From contig CM069877.1 of the NCBI GenBank assembly GCA_036172665.1, forward strand, positions 22,841,001 to 22,905,000: a stretch of 64,000 bases of DNA, in the 5' to 3' direction. Below the pieces are notes generated by a model that saw only the letters and a list, made by a program, of their open reading frames with translations, made no database searches and had not been told where the DNA came from. The position numbers and the translations under genes are program-made. Origin of the DNA: Prosopocoilus inquinatus. Taxonomy: Eukaryota > Arthropoda > Insecta > Coleoptera > Lucanidae. Shown piece after piece: positions 8,001 through 21,070 of this stretch. How positions within the stretch are numbered: the first letter of the stretch is position 1; every line of letters begins with the position of its first letter.

Positions 8001-11000
8001 AAATAGTTTTAAACGAAACAACACGTATTAGCGTTGTTCCTGTGATGTATCTAATCGATCCTTACTCATCTATCATGTTATTTGGCGTTTCGATGGACCC
8101 CAGTAACTCTAATGTAAGATACGAAGTTTTCGGACGCAGCAGAAGCTGGAAATAGTTTCAAACGAAACAACACGCATTAGCGTTGTACCTGTGATGTATC
8201 TAATCGATCCTTACTTAGCTACTATGTTATTTGACGTTTCGATGGACTCTAGTAACTCTATGGTGAGATACGAAATTTTCGGACGCAGCCGAAGCTGGAA
8301 ATAGTTTTAAACGAAACAACACGCATTAGCGTTGTTCCTGTGATGTATCTAATCGATCCTTACTCATCTATCATGTTATTTGGCGTTTCGATGGACTCCA
8401 GTAACTTTGATGTGTGATACGAAGTTCTCGGACGCAGCAGAAGCTGGAAATAGTTTCAAACGAAACAACACGCATTAGCGTTGTTCCTGTGATGTATCTA
8501 ATCGATCCTTACTCATCTATCATGTTATTTGGCGTTTCGATGGACTCCAGTAACTTTCATGTGAGATACGAAGTTTTTGGACGCAGCAGAAGCTGGAAAT
8601 AGATTTGAACGAAACAACACGTATTAGCGTTGTTCCTGTGATGTATCTAATCGATCCTTACTTATCTATCAGGTTATTTGACGTTTCGATGGACTCCAGT
8701 AACTCTGATGTGAGATACGACGTTTTCGGACGCAGCAGAAGCTGGAAATAGTTTTAAACGAAACAACACGTATTAGCGTTGTTCCTGTGATGTATGTAAT
8801 CGATCCTTACTAATCTATCATGTTATTTGACGTTTGGATGGACTTTGATGTGAGATACGAAGTTCTCGGACGCAGCTGTAGCTGGAAATAGTTTTAAATG
8901 AAACAACACGTATTAGCGTTGTTCTTGTGATGTATCTAATCGATCCTTACTCATCTATCATGTTATTTTACGTTTGGATGGACTCCAGTAACTCTGATGT
9001 GAGATACAAAGTTTTTGGACGCAGCAGAAGCTGGAAATAGTTTTGAACGAAACAACACGTATTAGCAGTGTTCCTGTGATGTATCTAATCGATCCTTACT
9101 TAGCTACTATGTTATTTGACGTTTCGATGGACTCTAGTAACTCTATGGTGAGATACGAAATTTTCGGACGCAGCAGAAGCTGGAAATAGTTTCAAACGAA
9201 ACAACACGCATTAGCGTTGTTCCTGTGATGTATCTAATCGATCCTTACTCATCTATCATGTTATTTGGCGTTTCGATGGACTCCAGTAACTTTGATGTGA
9301 GATACGAAGTTCTCGGACGCAGCTGAAGCTAGAAATAGTTTTAAACGAAACAACACGCATTAGCGTTGTTCCTGTGCTGTATCTAATCGATCCTTACTTA
9401 TCTATCAGGTTATCTGACGTTTCGATGGACTCCAGTAACTCTGATGTGAGATACGACGTTTTCGGACGCAGCAGAAGCTGGAAATAGTTTTAAACGAAAC
9501 AACACGTATTAGCGTTGTTCCTGTGATGTATGTAATCGATCCTTACTCATCTATCATGTTATTTGACGTTTGGATGGACTCCAGTAACTCTGATGTGAGA
9601 TACAAAGTTCTCGGACGCAGCAGAAGCTGGAAATAGTTTTAAATGAAACAACACGCATTAGCGTTGTTCCTGTGATGTATCTAATCGATCCTTACTCATC
9701 TATCATGTTATTTGACGTTTCGATGGACTCTAGTAACTCTGATGTGAGATACAAAGTTCTTGGACGCAGCAGAAGCTGGAAATAGTTTTAAACGAAACAA
9801 CACGTATTAGCGTTGTTCCTGTGATGTATCTAATCGATCCTTACTCATCTATCATGTTATTTTACGTTTGGATGGACTCCAGTAACTCTGATGTGAGATA
9901 CGAAGTTTTTGGGCGCAGCAGGAGGTGGAAATAGTTTTAAACAAAGCAACACGTATTAGCGTTGTTCCTGTGATGTACCTAATCGATCCTTACTCATCTA
10001 TCATGTTATTTTATGTTTGGATGGACTCCAGTAACTCTGAAATAGTTTTAAATGAAACAACACGTATTAGCGTTGTTCCTGTGATGTATCTAATCGATCC
10101 TTACTCATCTATCATGTTATTTGACGTTTCGATGGACTCTAGTAACTCTGATGTGAGATACGAAGTTCTTGGACGCAGCAGGAGCTGGAAATAGTTTTAA
10201 ACGAAACAACACGTATTAGCGTTGTTCCTGTGATGTATCTAATCGATCCTTACTCATCTATCATGTTATTTGGCGTTTCGATGGACCCCAGTAACTCTAA
10301 TGTAAGATACGAAATTTTCGGACGCAGCAGAAGCTGGAAATAGTTTCAAACGAAACAACACGCATTAGCGTTGTTCCTGTGATGTATCTAATCGATCCTT
10401 ACTCATCTATCATGTTATTTGGCGTTTCGATGGACTCCAGTAACTTTGATGTGAGATACGAAGTTCTCGGACGCAGCTGAAGCTAGAAATAGTTTTAAAC
10501 GAAACAACACGCATTAGCGTTGTTCCTGTGCTGTATCTAATCGATCCTTACTTATCTATCAGGTTATTTGACGTTTCGATGGACTCCAGTAACTCTGATG
10601 TGAGATACGACGTTTTCGGACGCAGCAGAAGCTGGAAATAGTTTTAAACGAAACAACACGTATTAGCGTTGTTCCTGTGATGTATGTAATCGATCCTTAC
10701 TCATCTATCATGTTATTTGACGTTTGGATGGACTCCAGTAACTCTGATGTGAGATACAAAGTTCTCGGACGCAGCAGAAGCTGGAAATAGTTTTAAATGA
10801 AACAACACGCATTAGCGTTGTTCCTGTGATGTATCTAATCGATCCTTACTCATCTATCATGTTATTTGACGTTTCGATGGACTCTAGTAACTCTGATGTG
10901 AGATACGAAGTTTTTGGGCGCAGCAGGAGCTGGAAATAGTTTTAAACAAAGCAACATGTATTAGCGTTGTTCCTGTGATGTACCTAATCGATCCTTACTC

Positions 11001-13906
11001 ATCTATCATGTTATTTTATGTTTGGATGGACTCCAGTAACTCTGAAATAGTTTTAAATGAAACAACACGTATTAGCGTTGTTCCTGTGATGTATCTAATC
11101 GATCCTTACTCATCTATCATGTTATTTGACGTTTCGATGGACTCTAGTAACTCTGATGTGAGATACGAAGTTCTTGGACGCAGCAGGAGCTGGAAATAGT
11201 TTTAAACGGAACAACACGTATTAGCGTTGTTCCTGTGATGTATCTAATCGATCCTTACTCATCTATCATGTTATTTGGCGTTTCGATGGACCCCAGTAAC
11301 TCTAATGTAAGATACGAAATTTTCGGACGCAGCAGAAGCTGGAAATAGTTTCAAACGAAACAACACGCATTAGCGTTGTTCCTGTGATGTATCTAATCGA
11401 TCCTTACTCATCTATCATGTTATTTGGCGTTTCGATGTACTCCAGTAACTTTGATGTGAGATACGAAGTTCTCGGACGCAGCTGAAGCTAGAAATAGTTT
11501 TAAACGAAACAACACGCATTAGCGTTGTTCCTGTGCTGTATCTAATCGATCCTTACTTATCTATCAGGTTATTTGACGTTTCGATGGACTCCAGTAACTC
11601 TGATGTGAGATACGACGTTTTCGGACGCAGCAGAAGCTGGAAATAGTTTTAAACGAAACAACACGCATTAGCGTTGTTCCTGTGATGTATCTAATCGATC
11701 CTTACTCATCTATCATGTTATTTGACGTTTCGATGGACTCTAGTAACTCTGATGTGAGATACGAAGTTTTTGGGCGCAGCAGGAGCTGGAAATAGTTTTA
11801 AACGAAACAACACGCATTAGCGTTGTTCCTGTGATGTATCTAATCGATCCTTACTCATCTATCATGTTATTTGGCGTTTCGATGGACTCCAGTAACTTTG
11901 ATGTGAGATACAAAGTTTTTGGACGCAGCAGAAGCTGGAAATAGTTTTGAACGAAACAACACGTATTAGCAGTGTTCCTGTGATGTATCTAATCGATCCT
12001 TACTTAGCTACTATGTTATTTGACGTTTCGATGGACTCTAGTAACTCTATGGTGAGATACGAAATTTTCGGACGCAGCAGAAGCTGGAAATAGTTTTAAA
12101 CGAAACAACACGCATTAGCGTTGTTCCTGTGATGTATCTAATCGATCCTTACTCATCTATCATGTTATTTGGCGTTTCGATGGACCCCAGTAACTCTAAT
12201 GTAAGATACGAAATTTTCGGACGCAGCAGAAGCTGGAAATAGTTTCAAACGAAACAACACGCATTAGCGTTGTTCCTGTGATGTATCTAATCGATCCTTA
12301 CTTAGCTACTATGTTATTTGACGTTTCGATGGACTCTAGTAACTCTATGGTGAGATACGAAATTTTCGGACGCAGCCGAAGCTGGAAATAGTTTTAAACG
12401 AAACAACACGCATTAGCGTTGTTCCTGTGATGTATCTAATCGATCCTTACTCATCTATCATGTTATTTGGCGTTTCGATGGACTCCAGTAACTTTGATGT
12501 GAGATACGAAGTTCTCGGACGCAGCAGAAGCTGGAAATAGTTTCAAACGAAACAACACGCATTAGCGTTGTTCCTGTGATGTATCTAATCGATCCTTACT
12601 CATCTATCATGTTATTTGGCGTTTCGATGGACTCCAGTAACTTTGATGTGAGATACGAAGTTTTTGGACGCAGCAGAAGCTGGAAATAGTTTTGAACGAA
12701 ACAACACGTATTAGCGTTGTTCCTGTGATGTATCTAATCGATCCTTACTTATCTATCAGGTTATTTGACGTTTCGATGGACTCCAGTAACTCTGATGTGA
12801 GATACGACGTTTTCGGACGCAGCAGAAGCTGGAAATAGTTTTAAAAGAAACAACACGTATTAGCGTTGTTCCTGTGATGTATGTAATCGATCCTTACTAA
12901 TCTATCATGTTATTTGACGTTTGGATGGACTTTGATGTGAGATACGAAGTTCTCGGACACAGCTGTAGCTGGAAATAGTTTTAAATGAAACAACACGTAT
13001 TAGCGTTGTTCCTGTGATGTATCTAATCGATCCTTACTCATCTATCATGTTATTTTACGTTTGGATGGACTCCAGTAACTCTGATGTGAGATACAAAGTT
13101 TTTGGACGCAGCAGAAGCTGGAAATAGTTTTGAACGAAACAACACGTATTAGCAGTGTTCCTGTGATGTATCTAATCGATCCTTACTTAGCTACTATGTT
13201 ATTTGACGTTTCGATGGACTCTAGTAACTCTATGGTGAGATACGAAATTTTCGGACGCAGCAGAAGCTGGAAATAGTTTCAAACGAAACAACACGCATTA
13301 GCGTTGTTCCTGTGATGTATCTAATCGATCCTTACTCATCTATCATGTTATTTGGCGTTTCGATGGACTCCAGTAACTTTGATGTGAGATACGAAGTTCT
13401 CGGACGCAGCTGAAGCTAGAAATAGTTTTAAACGAAACAACACGCATTAGCGTTGTTCCTGTGCTGTATCTAATCGATCCTTACTTATCTATCAGGTTAT
13501 TTGACGTTTCGATGGACTCCAGTAACTCTGATGTGAGATACGACGTTTTCGGACGCAGCAGAAGCTGGAAATAGTTTTAAACGAAACAACACGTATTAGC
13601 GTTGTTCCTGTGATGTATGTAATCGATCCTTACTCATCTATCATGTTATTTGACGTTTGGATGGACTCCAGTAACTCTGATGTGAGATACAAAGTTCTCG
13701 GACGCAGCAGAAGCTGGAAATAGTTTTAAATGAAACAACACGCATTAGCGTTGTTCCTGTGATGTATCTAATCGATCCTTACTCATCTATCATGTTATTT
13801 GACGTTTCGATGGACTCTAGTAACTCTGATGTGAGATACGAAGTTTTTGGGCGCAGCAGGAGCTGGAAATAGTTTTAAACAAAGCAACACGTATTAGCGT
13901 TGTTCC
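5058..13906 (+). repeat. Higher-order block B, copy 1 (8.8 kb)
   Basis: The block recurs at 55,152-64,000 with a constant offset of 50,094 bp. All short monomers (5,169; 6,770; 7,804; 8,809; 9,992; 10,997; 12,896) have partners at that exact offset. Shared rare markers are TTATTCTATG (near 5,184), CACACATTAG (5,687), AACTCCATGG (6,217), CGGACACAGCAGTAG (6,829), ATCTTATTTT (6,921), AACTTTCATG (near 8,556), GGAAATAGATTTG (near 8,596), TTATCTGACG (9,411) and GGAGGTGG (9,921). Single-base differences include 7,542 and 11,437. The right end is set by the window, so the true block may be longer. Confidence 0.92.
6924..12845 (+). repeat. Higher-order block C, copy 1 (within block B)
   Basis: 6,924-9,454 matches 20,776-23,306 (offset 13,852), and 9,604-12,845 matches 23,307-26,548 (offset 13,703). 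The 149-bp change in offset is exactly one monomer. Substitutions inside the match include 9,416, 9,925 (GGAGGTGG against GGAGCTGG), 11,437 and 12,673. Confidence 0.88.
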
Positions 13907-16900
13907 TGTGATGTACCTAATCGATCCTTACTCATCTATCATGTTATTTTATGTTTGGATGGACTCCAGTAACTCTGATGTGAGATACAAAATTTTTGGA
14001 CGCAGCAGAAGCTGGAAATAGTTTTGAACGAAACATCACGTATTAGCGTTGTTCCTGTGATGTATCTAATCGATCCTTACTTAGCTACTGTTATTTGACG
14101 TTTCGATGGACTCCAGTAACTCTATGGTGAGATACGAAATTTTCGGACGCAGCAGAAGCTGGAAATAGTTTTAAACGGAACAACACGCTTTAGCGTTGTT
14201 CCTGTGATGTATCTAATCGATCCTAACTCATCTATCATGTTATTTGGCGTTTCGATGGACTCTAGTAACTTTGATGTGAGATACGAAGTTCTCGGACGCA
14301 GCTGTAGCTGGAAATAGTTTTAAATGAAACAACACGTATTAGCGTTGTTCCTGTGATGTATCTAATCGATCCTTACTCATCTATCATGTTATTTTACGTT
14401 TGGATGGACTCCAGTAACTTTGATGTGAGATACAAAGTTTTTGGACGCAGCAGAAGCTGGAAATAGTTTTGAACGAAACAACACGTATTAGCAGTGTTCC
14501 TGTGATGTATCTAATCGATCCTTACTTAGCTACTATGTTATTTGACGTTTCGATGGACTCTAGTAACTCTATGGTGAGATACGAAATTTTCGGACGCAGC
14601 AGAAGCTGGAAATAGTTTTAAACGAAACAACACGCATTAGCGTTGTTCCTGTGATGTATCTAATCGATCCTTACTCATCTATCATGTTATTTGGCGTTTC
14701 GATGGACCCCAGTAACTCTAATGTAAGATACGAAATTTTCGGACGCAGCAGAAGCTGGAAATAGTTTCAAACGAAACAACACGCATTAGCGTTGTTCCTG
14801 TGATGTATCTAATCGATCCTTACTTAGCTACTATGTTATTTGACGTTTCGATGGACTCTAGTAACTCTATGGTGAGATACGAAATTTTCGGACGCAGCCG
14901 AAGCTGGAAATAGTTTTAAACGAAACAACACGCATTAGCGTTGTTCCTGTGATGTATCTAATCGATCCTTACTCATCTATCATGTTATTTGGCGTTTCGA
15001 TGGACTCCAGTAACTTTGATGTGAGATACGAAGTTCTCGGACGCAGCAGAAGCTGGAAATAGTTTCAAACGAAACAACACGCATTAGCGTTGTTCCTGTG
15101 ATGTATCTAATCGATCCTTACTCATCTATCATGTTATTTGGCGTTTCGATGGACTCCAGTAACTTTGATGTGAGATACGAAGTTCTCGGACGCAGCTGAA
15201 GCTAGAAATAGTTTTAAACGAAACAACACGCATTAGCGTTGTTCCTGTGCTGTATCTAATCGATCCTTACTTATCTATCAGGTTATTTGACGTTTCGATG
15301 GACTCCAGTAACTCTGATGTGAGATACGACGTTTTCGGACGCAGCAGAAGCTGGAAATAGTTTTAAACGAAACAACACGCATTAGCGTTGTTCCTGTGAT
15401 GTATCTAATCGATCCTTACTCATCTATCATGTTATTTGACGTTTCGATGGACTCTAGTAACTCTGATGTGAGATACGAAGTTTTTGGGCGCAGCAGGAGC
15501 TGGAAATAGTTTTAAACGAAACAACACGCATTAGCGTTGTTCCTGTGATGTATCTAATCGATCCTTACTCATCTATCATGTTATTTGGCGTTTCGATGGA
15601 CTCCAGTAACTTTGATGTGAGATACAAAGTTTTTGGACGCAGCAGAAGCTGGAAATAGTTTTGAACGAAACAACACGTATTAGCAGTGTTCCTGTGATGT
15701 ATCTAATCGATCCTTACTTAGCTACTATGTTATTTGACGTTTCGATGGACTCTAGTAACTCTATGGTGAGATACGAAATTTTCGGACGCAGCAGAAGCTG
15801 GAAATAGTTTTAAACGAAACAACACGCATTAGCGTTGTTCCTGTGATGTATCTAATCGATCCTTACTCATCTATCATGTTATTTGGCGTTTCGATGGACC
15901 CCAGTAACTCTAATGTAAGATACGAAATTTTCGGACGCAGCAGAAGCTGGAAATAGTTTCAAACGAAACAACACGCATTAGCGTTGTTCCTGTGATGTAT
16001 CTAATCGATCCTTACTTAGCTACTATGTTATTTGACGTTTCGATGGACTCTAGTAACTCTATGGTGAGATACGAAATTTTCGGACGCAGCCGAAGCTGGA
16101 AATAGTTTTAAACGAAACAACACGCATTAGCGTTGTTCCTGTGATGTATCTAATCGATCCTTACTCATCTATCATGTTATTTGGCGTTTCGATGGACTCC
16201 AGTAACTTTGATGTGAGATACGAAGTTCTCGGACGCAGCAGAAGCTGGAAATAGTTTCAAACGAAACAACACGCATTAGCGTTGTTCCTGTGATGTATCT
16301 AATCGATCCTTACTCATCTATCATGTTATTTGGCGTTTCGATGGACTCCAGTAACTTTGATGTGAGATACGAAGTTTTTGGACGCAGCAGAAGCTGGAAA
16401 TAGTTTTGAACGAAACAACACGTATTAGCGTTGTTCCTGTGATGTATCTAATCGATCCTTACTTATCTATCAGGTTATTTGACGTTTCGATGGACTCCAG
16501 TAACTCTGATGTGAGATACGACGTTTTCGGACGCAGCAGAAGCTGGAAATAGTTTTAAAAGAAACAACACGTATTAGCGTTGTTCCTGTGATGTATGTAA
16601 TCGATCCTTACTAATCTATCATGTTATTTGACGTTTGGATGGACTTTGATGTGAGATACGAAGTTCTCGGACACAGCTGTAGCTGGAAATAGTTTTAAAT
16701 GAAACAACACGTATTAGCGTTGTTCCTGTGATGTATCTAATCGATCCTTACTCATCTATCATGTTATTTTACGTTTGGATGGACTCCAGTAACTCTGATG
16801 TGAGATACAAAGTTTTTGGACGCAGCAGAAGCTGGAAATAGTTTTGAACGAAACAACACGTATTAGCAGTGTTCCTGTGATGTATCTAATCGATCCTTAC

Positions 16901-19900
16901 TTAGCTACTATGTTATTTGACGTTTCGATGGACTCTAGTAACTCTATGGTGAGATACGAAATTTTCGGACGCAGCAGAAGCTGGAAATAGTTTCAAACGA
17001 AACAACACGCATTAGCGTTGTTCCTGTGATGTATCTAATCGATCCTTACTCATCTATCATGTTATTTGACGTTTCGATGGACTCTAGTAACTCTGATGTG
17101 AGATACGAAGTTCTTGGACGCAGCAGGAGCTGGAAATAGTTTTAAACGAAACAACACGTATTAGCGTTGTTCCTGTGATGTATCTAATCGATCCTTACTC
17201 ATCTATCATGTTATTTGGCGTTTCGATGGACCCCAGTAACTCTAATGTAAGATACGAAATTTTCGGACGCAGCAGAAGCTGGAAATAGTTTCAAACGAAA
17301 CAACACGCATTAGCGTTGTTCCTGTGATGTATCTAATCGATCCTTACTCATCTATCATGTTATTTGGCGTTTCGATGGACTCCAGTAACTTTGATGTGAG
17401 ATACGAAGTTCTCAGACGCAGCTGAAGCTAGAAATAGTTTTAAACGAAACAACACGCATTAACGTTGTTCCTGTGCTGTATCTAATCGATCCTTACTTAT
17501 CTATCAGGTTATTTGACGTTTCGATGGACTCCAGTAACTCTGATGTGAGATACGACGTTTTCGGACGCAGCAGAAGCTGGAAATAGTTTTAAACGAAACA
17601 ACACGTATTAGCGTTGTTCCTGTGATGTATGTAATCGATCCTTACTCATCTATCATGTTATTTGACGTTTGGATGGACTCCAGTAACTCTGATGTGAGAT
17701 ACAAAGTTCTCGGACGCAGCAGAAGCTGGAAATAGTTTTAAATGAAACAACACGCATTAGCGTTGTTCCTGTGATGTATCTAATCGATCCTTACTCATCT
17801 ATCATGTTATTTGACGTTTCGATGGACTCTAGTAACTCTGATGTGAGATACGAAGTTTTTGGGCGCAGCAGGAGCTGGAAATAGTTTTAAACAAAGCAAC
17901 ACGTATTAGCGTTGTTCCTGTGATGTACCTAATCGATCCTTACTCATCTATCATGTTATTTTATGTTTGGATGGACTCCAGTAACTCTGATGTGAGATAC
18001 AAAATTTTTGGACGCAGCAGAAGCTGGAAATAGTTTTGAACGAAACATCACGTATTAGCGTTGTTCCTGTGATGTATCTAATCGATCCTTACTTAGCTAC
18101 TGTTATTTGACGTTTCGATGGACTCCAGTAACTCTATGGTGAGATACGAAATTTTCGGACGCAGCAGAAGCTGGAAATAGTTTTAAACGGAACAACACGC
18201 TTTAGCGTTGTTCCTGTGATGTATCTAATCGATCCTAACTCATCTATCATGTTATTTGGCGTTTCGATGGACTCTAGTAACTTTGATGTGAGATACGAAG
18301 TTCTCGGACGCAGCTGTAGCTGGAAATAGTTTTAAATGAAACAACACGTATTAGCGTTGTTCCTGTGATGTATCTAATCGATCCTTACTCATCTATCATG
18401 TTATTTTACGTTTGGATGGACTCCAGTAACTTTGATGTGAGATACAAAGTTTTTGGACGCAGCAGAAGCTGGAAATAGTTTTGAACGAAACAACACGTAT
18501 TAGCAGTGTTCCTGTGATGTATCTAATCGATCCTTACTTAGCTACTATGTTATTTGACGTTTCGATGGACTCTAGTAACTCTATGGTGAGATACGAAATT
18601 TTCGGACGCAGCAGAAGCTGGAAATAGTTTTAAACGAAACAACACGCATTAGCGTTGTTCCTGTGATGTATCTAATCGATCCTTACTCATCTATCATGTT
18701 ATTTGGCGTTTCGATGGACCCCAGTAACTCTAATGTAAGATACGAAATTTTCGGACGCAGCAGAAGCTGGAAATAGTTTCAAACGAAACAACACGCATTA
18801 GCGTTGTTCCTGTGATGTATCTAATCGATCCTTACTTAGCTACTATGTTATTTGACGTTTCGATGGACTCTAGTAACTCTATGGTGAGATACGAAATTTT
18901 CGGACGCAGCCGAAGCTGGAAATAGTTTTAAACGAAACAACACGCATTAGCGTTGTTCCTGTGATGTATCTAATCGATCCTTACTCATCTATCATGTTAT
19001 TTGGCGTTTCGATGGACTCCAGTAACTTTGATGTGAGATACGAAGTTCTCGGACGCAGCAGAAGCTGGAAATAGTTTCAAACGAAACAACACGCATTAGC
19101 GTTGTTCCTGTGATGTATCTAATCGATCCTTACTCATCTATCATGTTATTTGGCGTTTCGATGGACTCCAGTAACTTTGATGTGAGATACGAAGTTCTCG
19201 GACGCAGCTGAAGCTAGAAATAGTTTTAAACGAAACAACACGCATTAGCGTTGTTCCTGTGCTGTATCTAATCGATCCTTACTTATCTATCAGGTTATTT
19301 GACGTTTCGATGGACTCCAGTAACTCTGATGTGAGATACGACGTTTTCGGACGCAGCAGAAGCTGGAAATAGTTTTAAACGAAACAACACGCATTAGCGT
19401 TGTTCCTGTGATGTATCTAATCGATCCTTACTCATCTATCATGTTATTTGACGTTTCGATGGACTCTAGTAACTCTGATGTGAGATACGAAGTTTTTGGG
19501 CGCAGCAGGAGCTGGAAATAGTTTTAAACGAAACAACACGCATTAGCGTTGTTCCTGTGATGTATCTAATCGATCCTTACTCATCTATCATGTTATTTGG
19601 CGTTTCGATGGACTCCAGTAACTTTGATGTGAGATACAAAGTTTTTGGACGCAGCAGAAGCTGGAAATAGTTTTGAACGAAACAACACGTATTAGCAGTG
19701 TTCCTGTGATGTATCTAATCGATCCTTACTTAGCTACTATGTTATTTGACGTTTCGATGGACTCTAGTAACTCTATGGTGAGATACGAAATTTTCGGACG
19801 CAGCAGAAGCTGGAAATAGTTTTAAACGAAACAACACGCATTAGCGTTGTTCCTGTGATGTATCTAATCGATCCTTACTCATCTATCATGTTATTTGGCG

Positions 19901-21070
19901 TTTCGATGGACCCCAGTAACTCTAATGTAAGATACGAAATTTTCGGACGCAGCAGAAGCTGGAAATAGTTTCAAACGAAACAACACGCATTAGCGTTGTT
20001 CCTGTGATGTATCTAATCGATCCTTACTTAGCTACTATGTTATTTGACGTTTCGATGGACTCTAGTAACTCTATGGTGAGATACGAAATTTTCGGACGCA
20101 GCCGAAGCTGGAAATAGTTTTAAACGAAACAACACGCATTAGCGTTGTTCCTGTGATGTATCTAATCGATCCTTACTCATCTATCATGTTATTTGGCGTT
20201 TCGATGGACTCCAGTAACTTTGATGTGAGATACGAAGTTCTCGGACGCAGCAGAAGCTGGAAATAGTTTCAAACGAAACAACACGCATTAGCGTTGTTCC
20301 TGTGATGTATCTAATCGATCCTTACTCATCTATCATGTTATTTGGCGTTTCGATGGACTCCAGTAACTTTGATGTGAGATACGAAGTTTTTGGACGCAGC
20401 AGAAGCTGGAAATAGTTTTGAACGAAACAACACGTATTAGCGTTGTTCCTGTGATGTATCTAATCGATCCTTACTTATCTATCAGGTTATTTGACGTTTC
20501 GATGGACTCCAGTAACTCTGATGTGAGATACGACGTTTTCGGACGCAGCAGAAGCTGGAAATAGTTTTAAAAGAAACAACACGTATTAGCGTTGTTCCTG
20601 TGATGTATGTAATCGATCCTTACTAATCTATCATGTTATTTGACGTTTGGATGGACTTTGATGTGAGATACGAAGTTCTCGGACACAGCTGTAGCTGGAA
20701 ATAGTTTTAAATGAAACAACACGTATTAGCGTTGTTCCTGTGATGTATCTAATCGATCCTTACTCATCTATCATGTTATTTTACGTTTGGATGGACTCCA
20801 GTAACTCTGATGTGAGATACAAAGTTTTTGGACGCAGCAGAAGCTGGAAATAGTTTTGAACGAAACAACACGTATTAGCAGTGTTCCTGTGATGTATCTA
20901 ATCGATCCTTACTTAGCTACTATGTTATTTGACGTTTCGATGGACTCTAGTAACTCTATGGTGAGATACGAAATTTTCGGACGCAGCAGAAGCTGGAAAT
21001 AGTTTCAAACGAAACAACACGCATTAGCGTTGTTCCTGTGATGTATCTAATCGATCCTTACTCATCTATC
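13260..21070 (+). repeat. Tandem duplication of a 4,012-bp, 27-monomer unit
   Basis: About 13,260-17,058 matches 17,272-21,070 at a constant offset of 4,012 bp. The unit equals 27 x 149 minus 9 (one 140-bp monomer) minus 2 (one 147-bp monomer). Linked markers are the 147-bp monomers at 14,079 and 18,091, TTTTAAAAGAAAC at 16,553 and 20,565, and the 140-bp monomers at 16,610 and 20,622. The left part also resembles 11,350-13,336, at offset 3,714 from 15,064-17,050, so a third partial unit precedes it. Confidence 0.9.
14079..14225 (+). repeat. 147-bp monomer with 2-bp head deletion, first of 4
   Basis: This N-type unit reads TTAGCTACTGTTATTTG where other N copies read TTAGCTACTATGTTATTTG. The same loss occurs in monomers starting at 18091, 28527 and 49063 and nowhere else that I found. 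The equivalent position of the first block (448) is intact. The deletion therefore arose after that block separated from the others, or was removed there by conversion. Confidence 0.92.
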
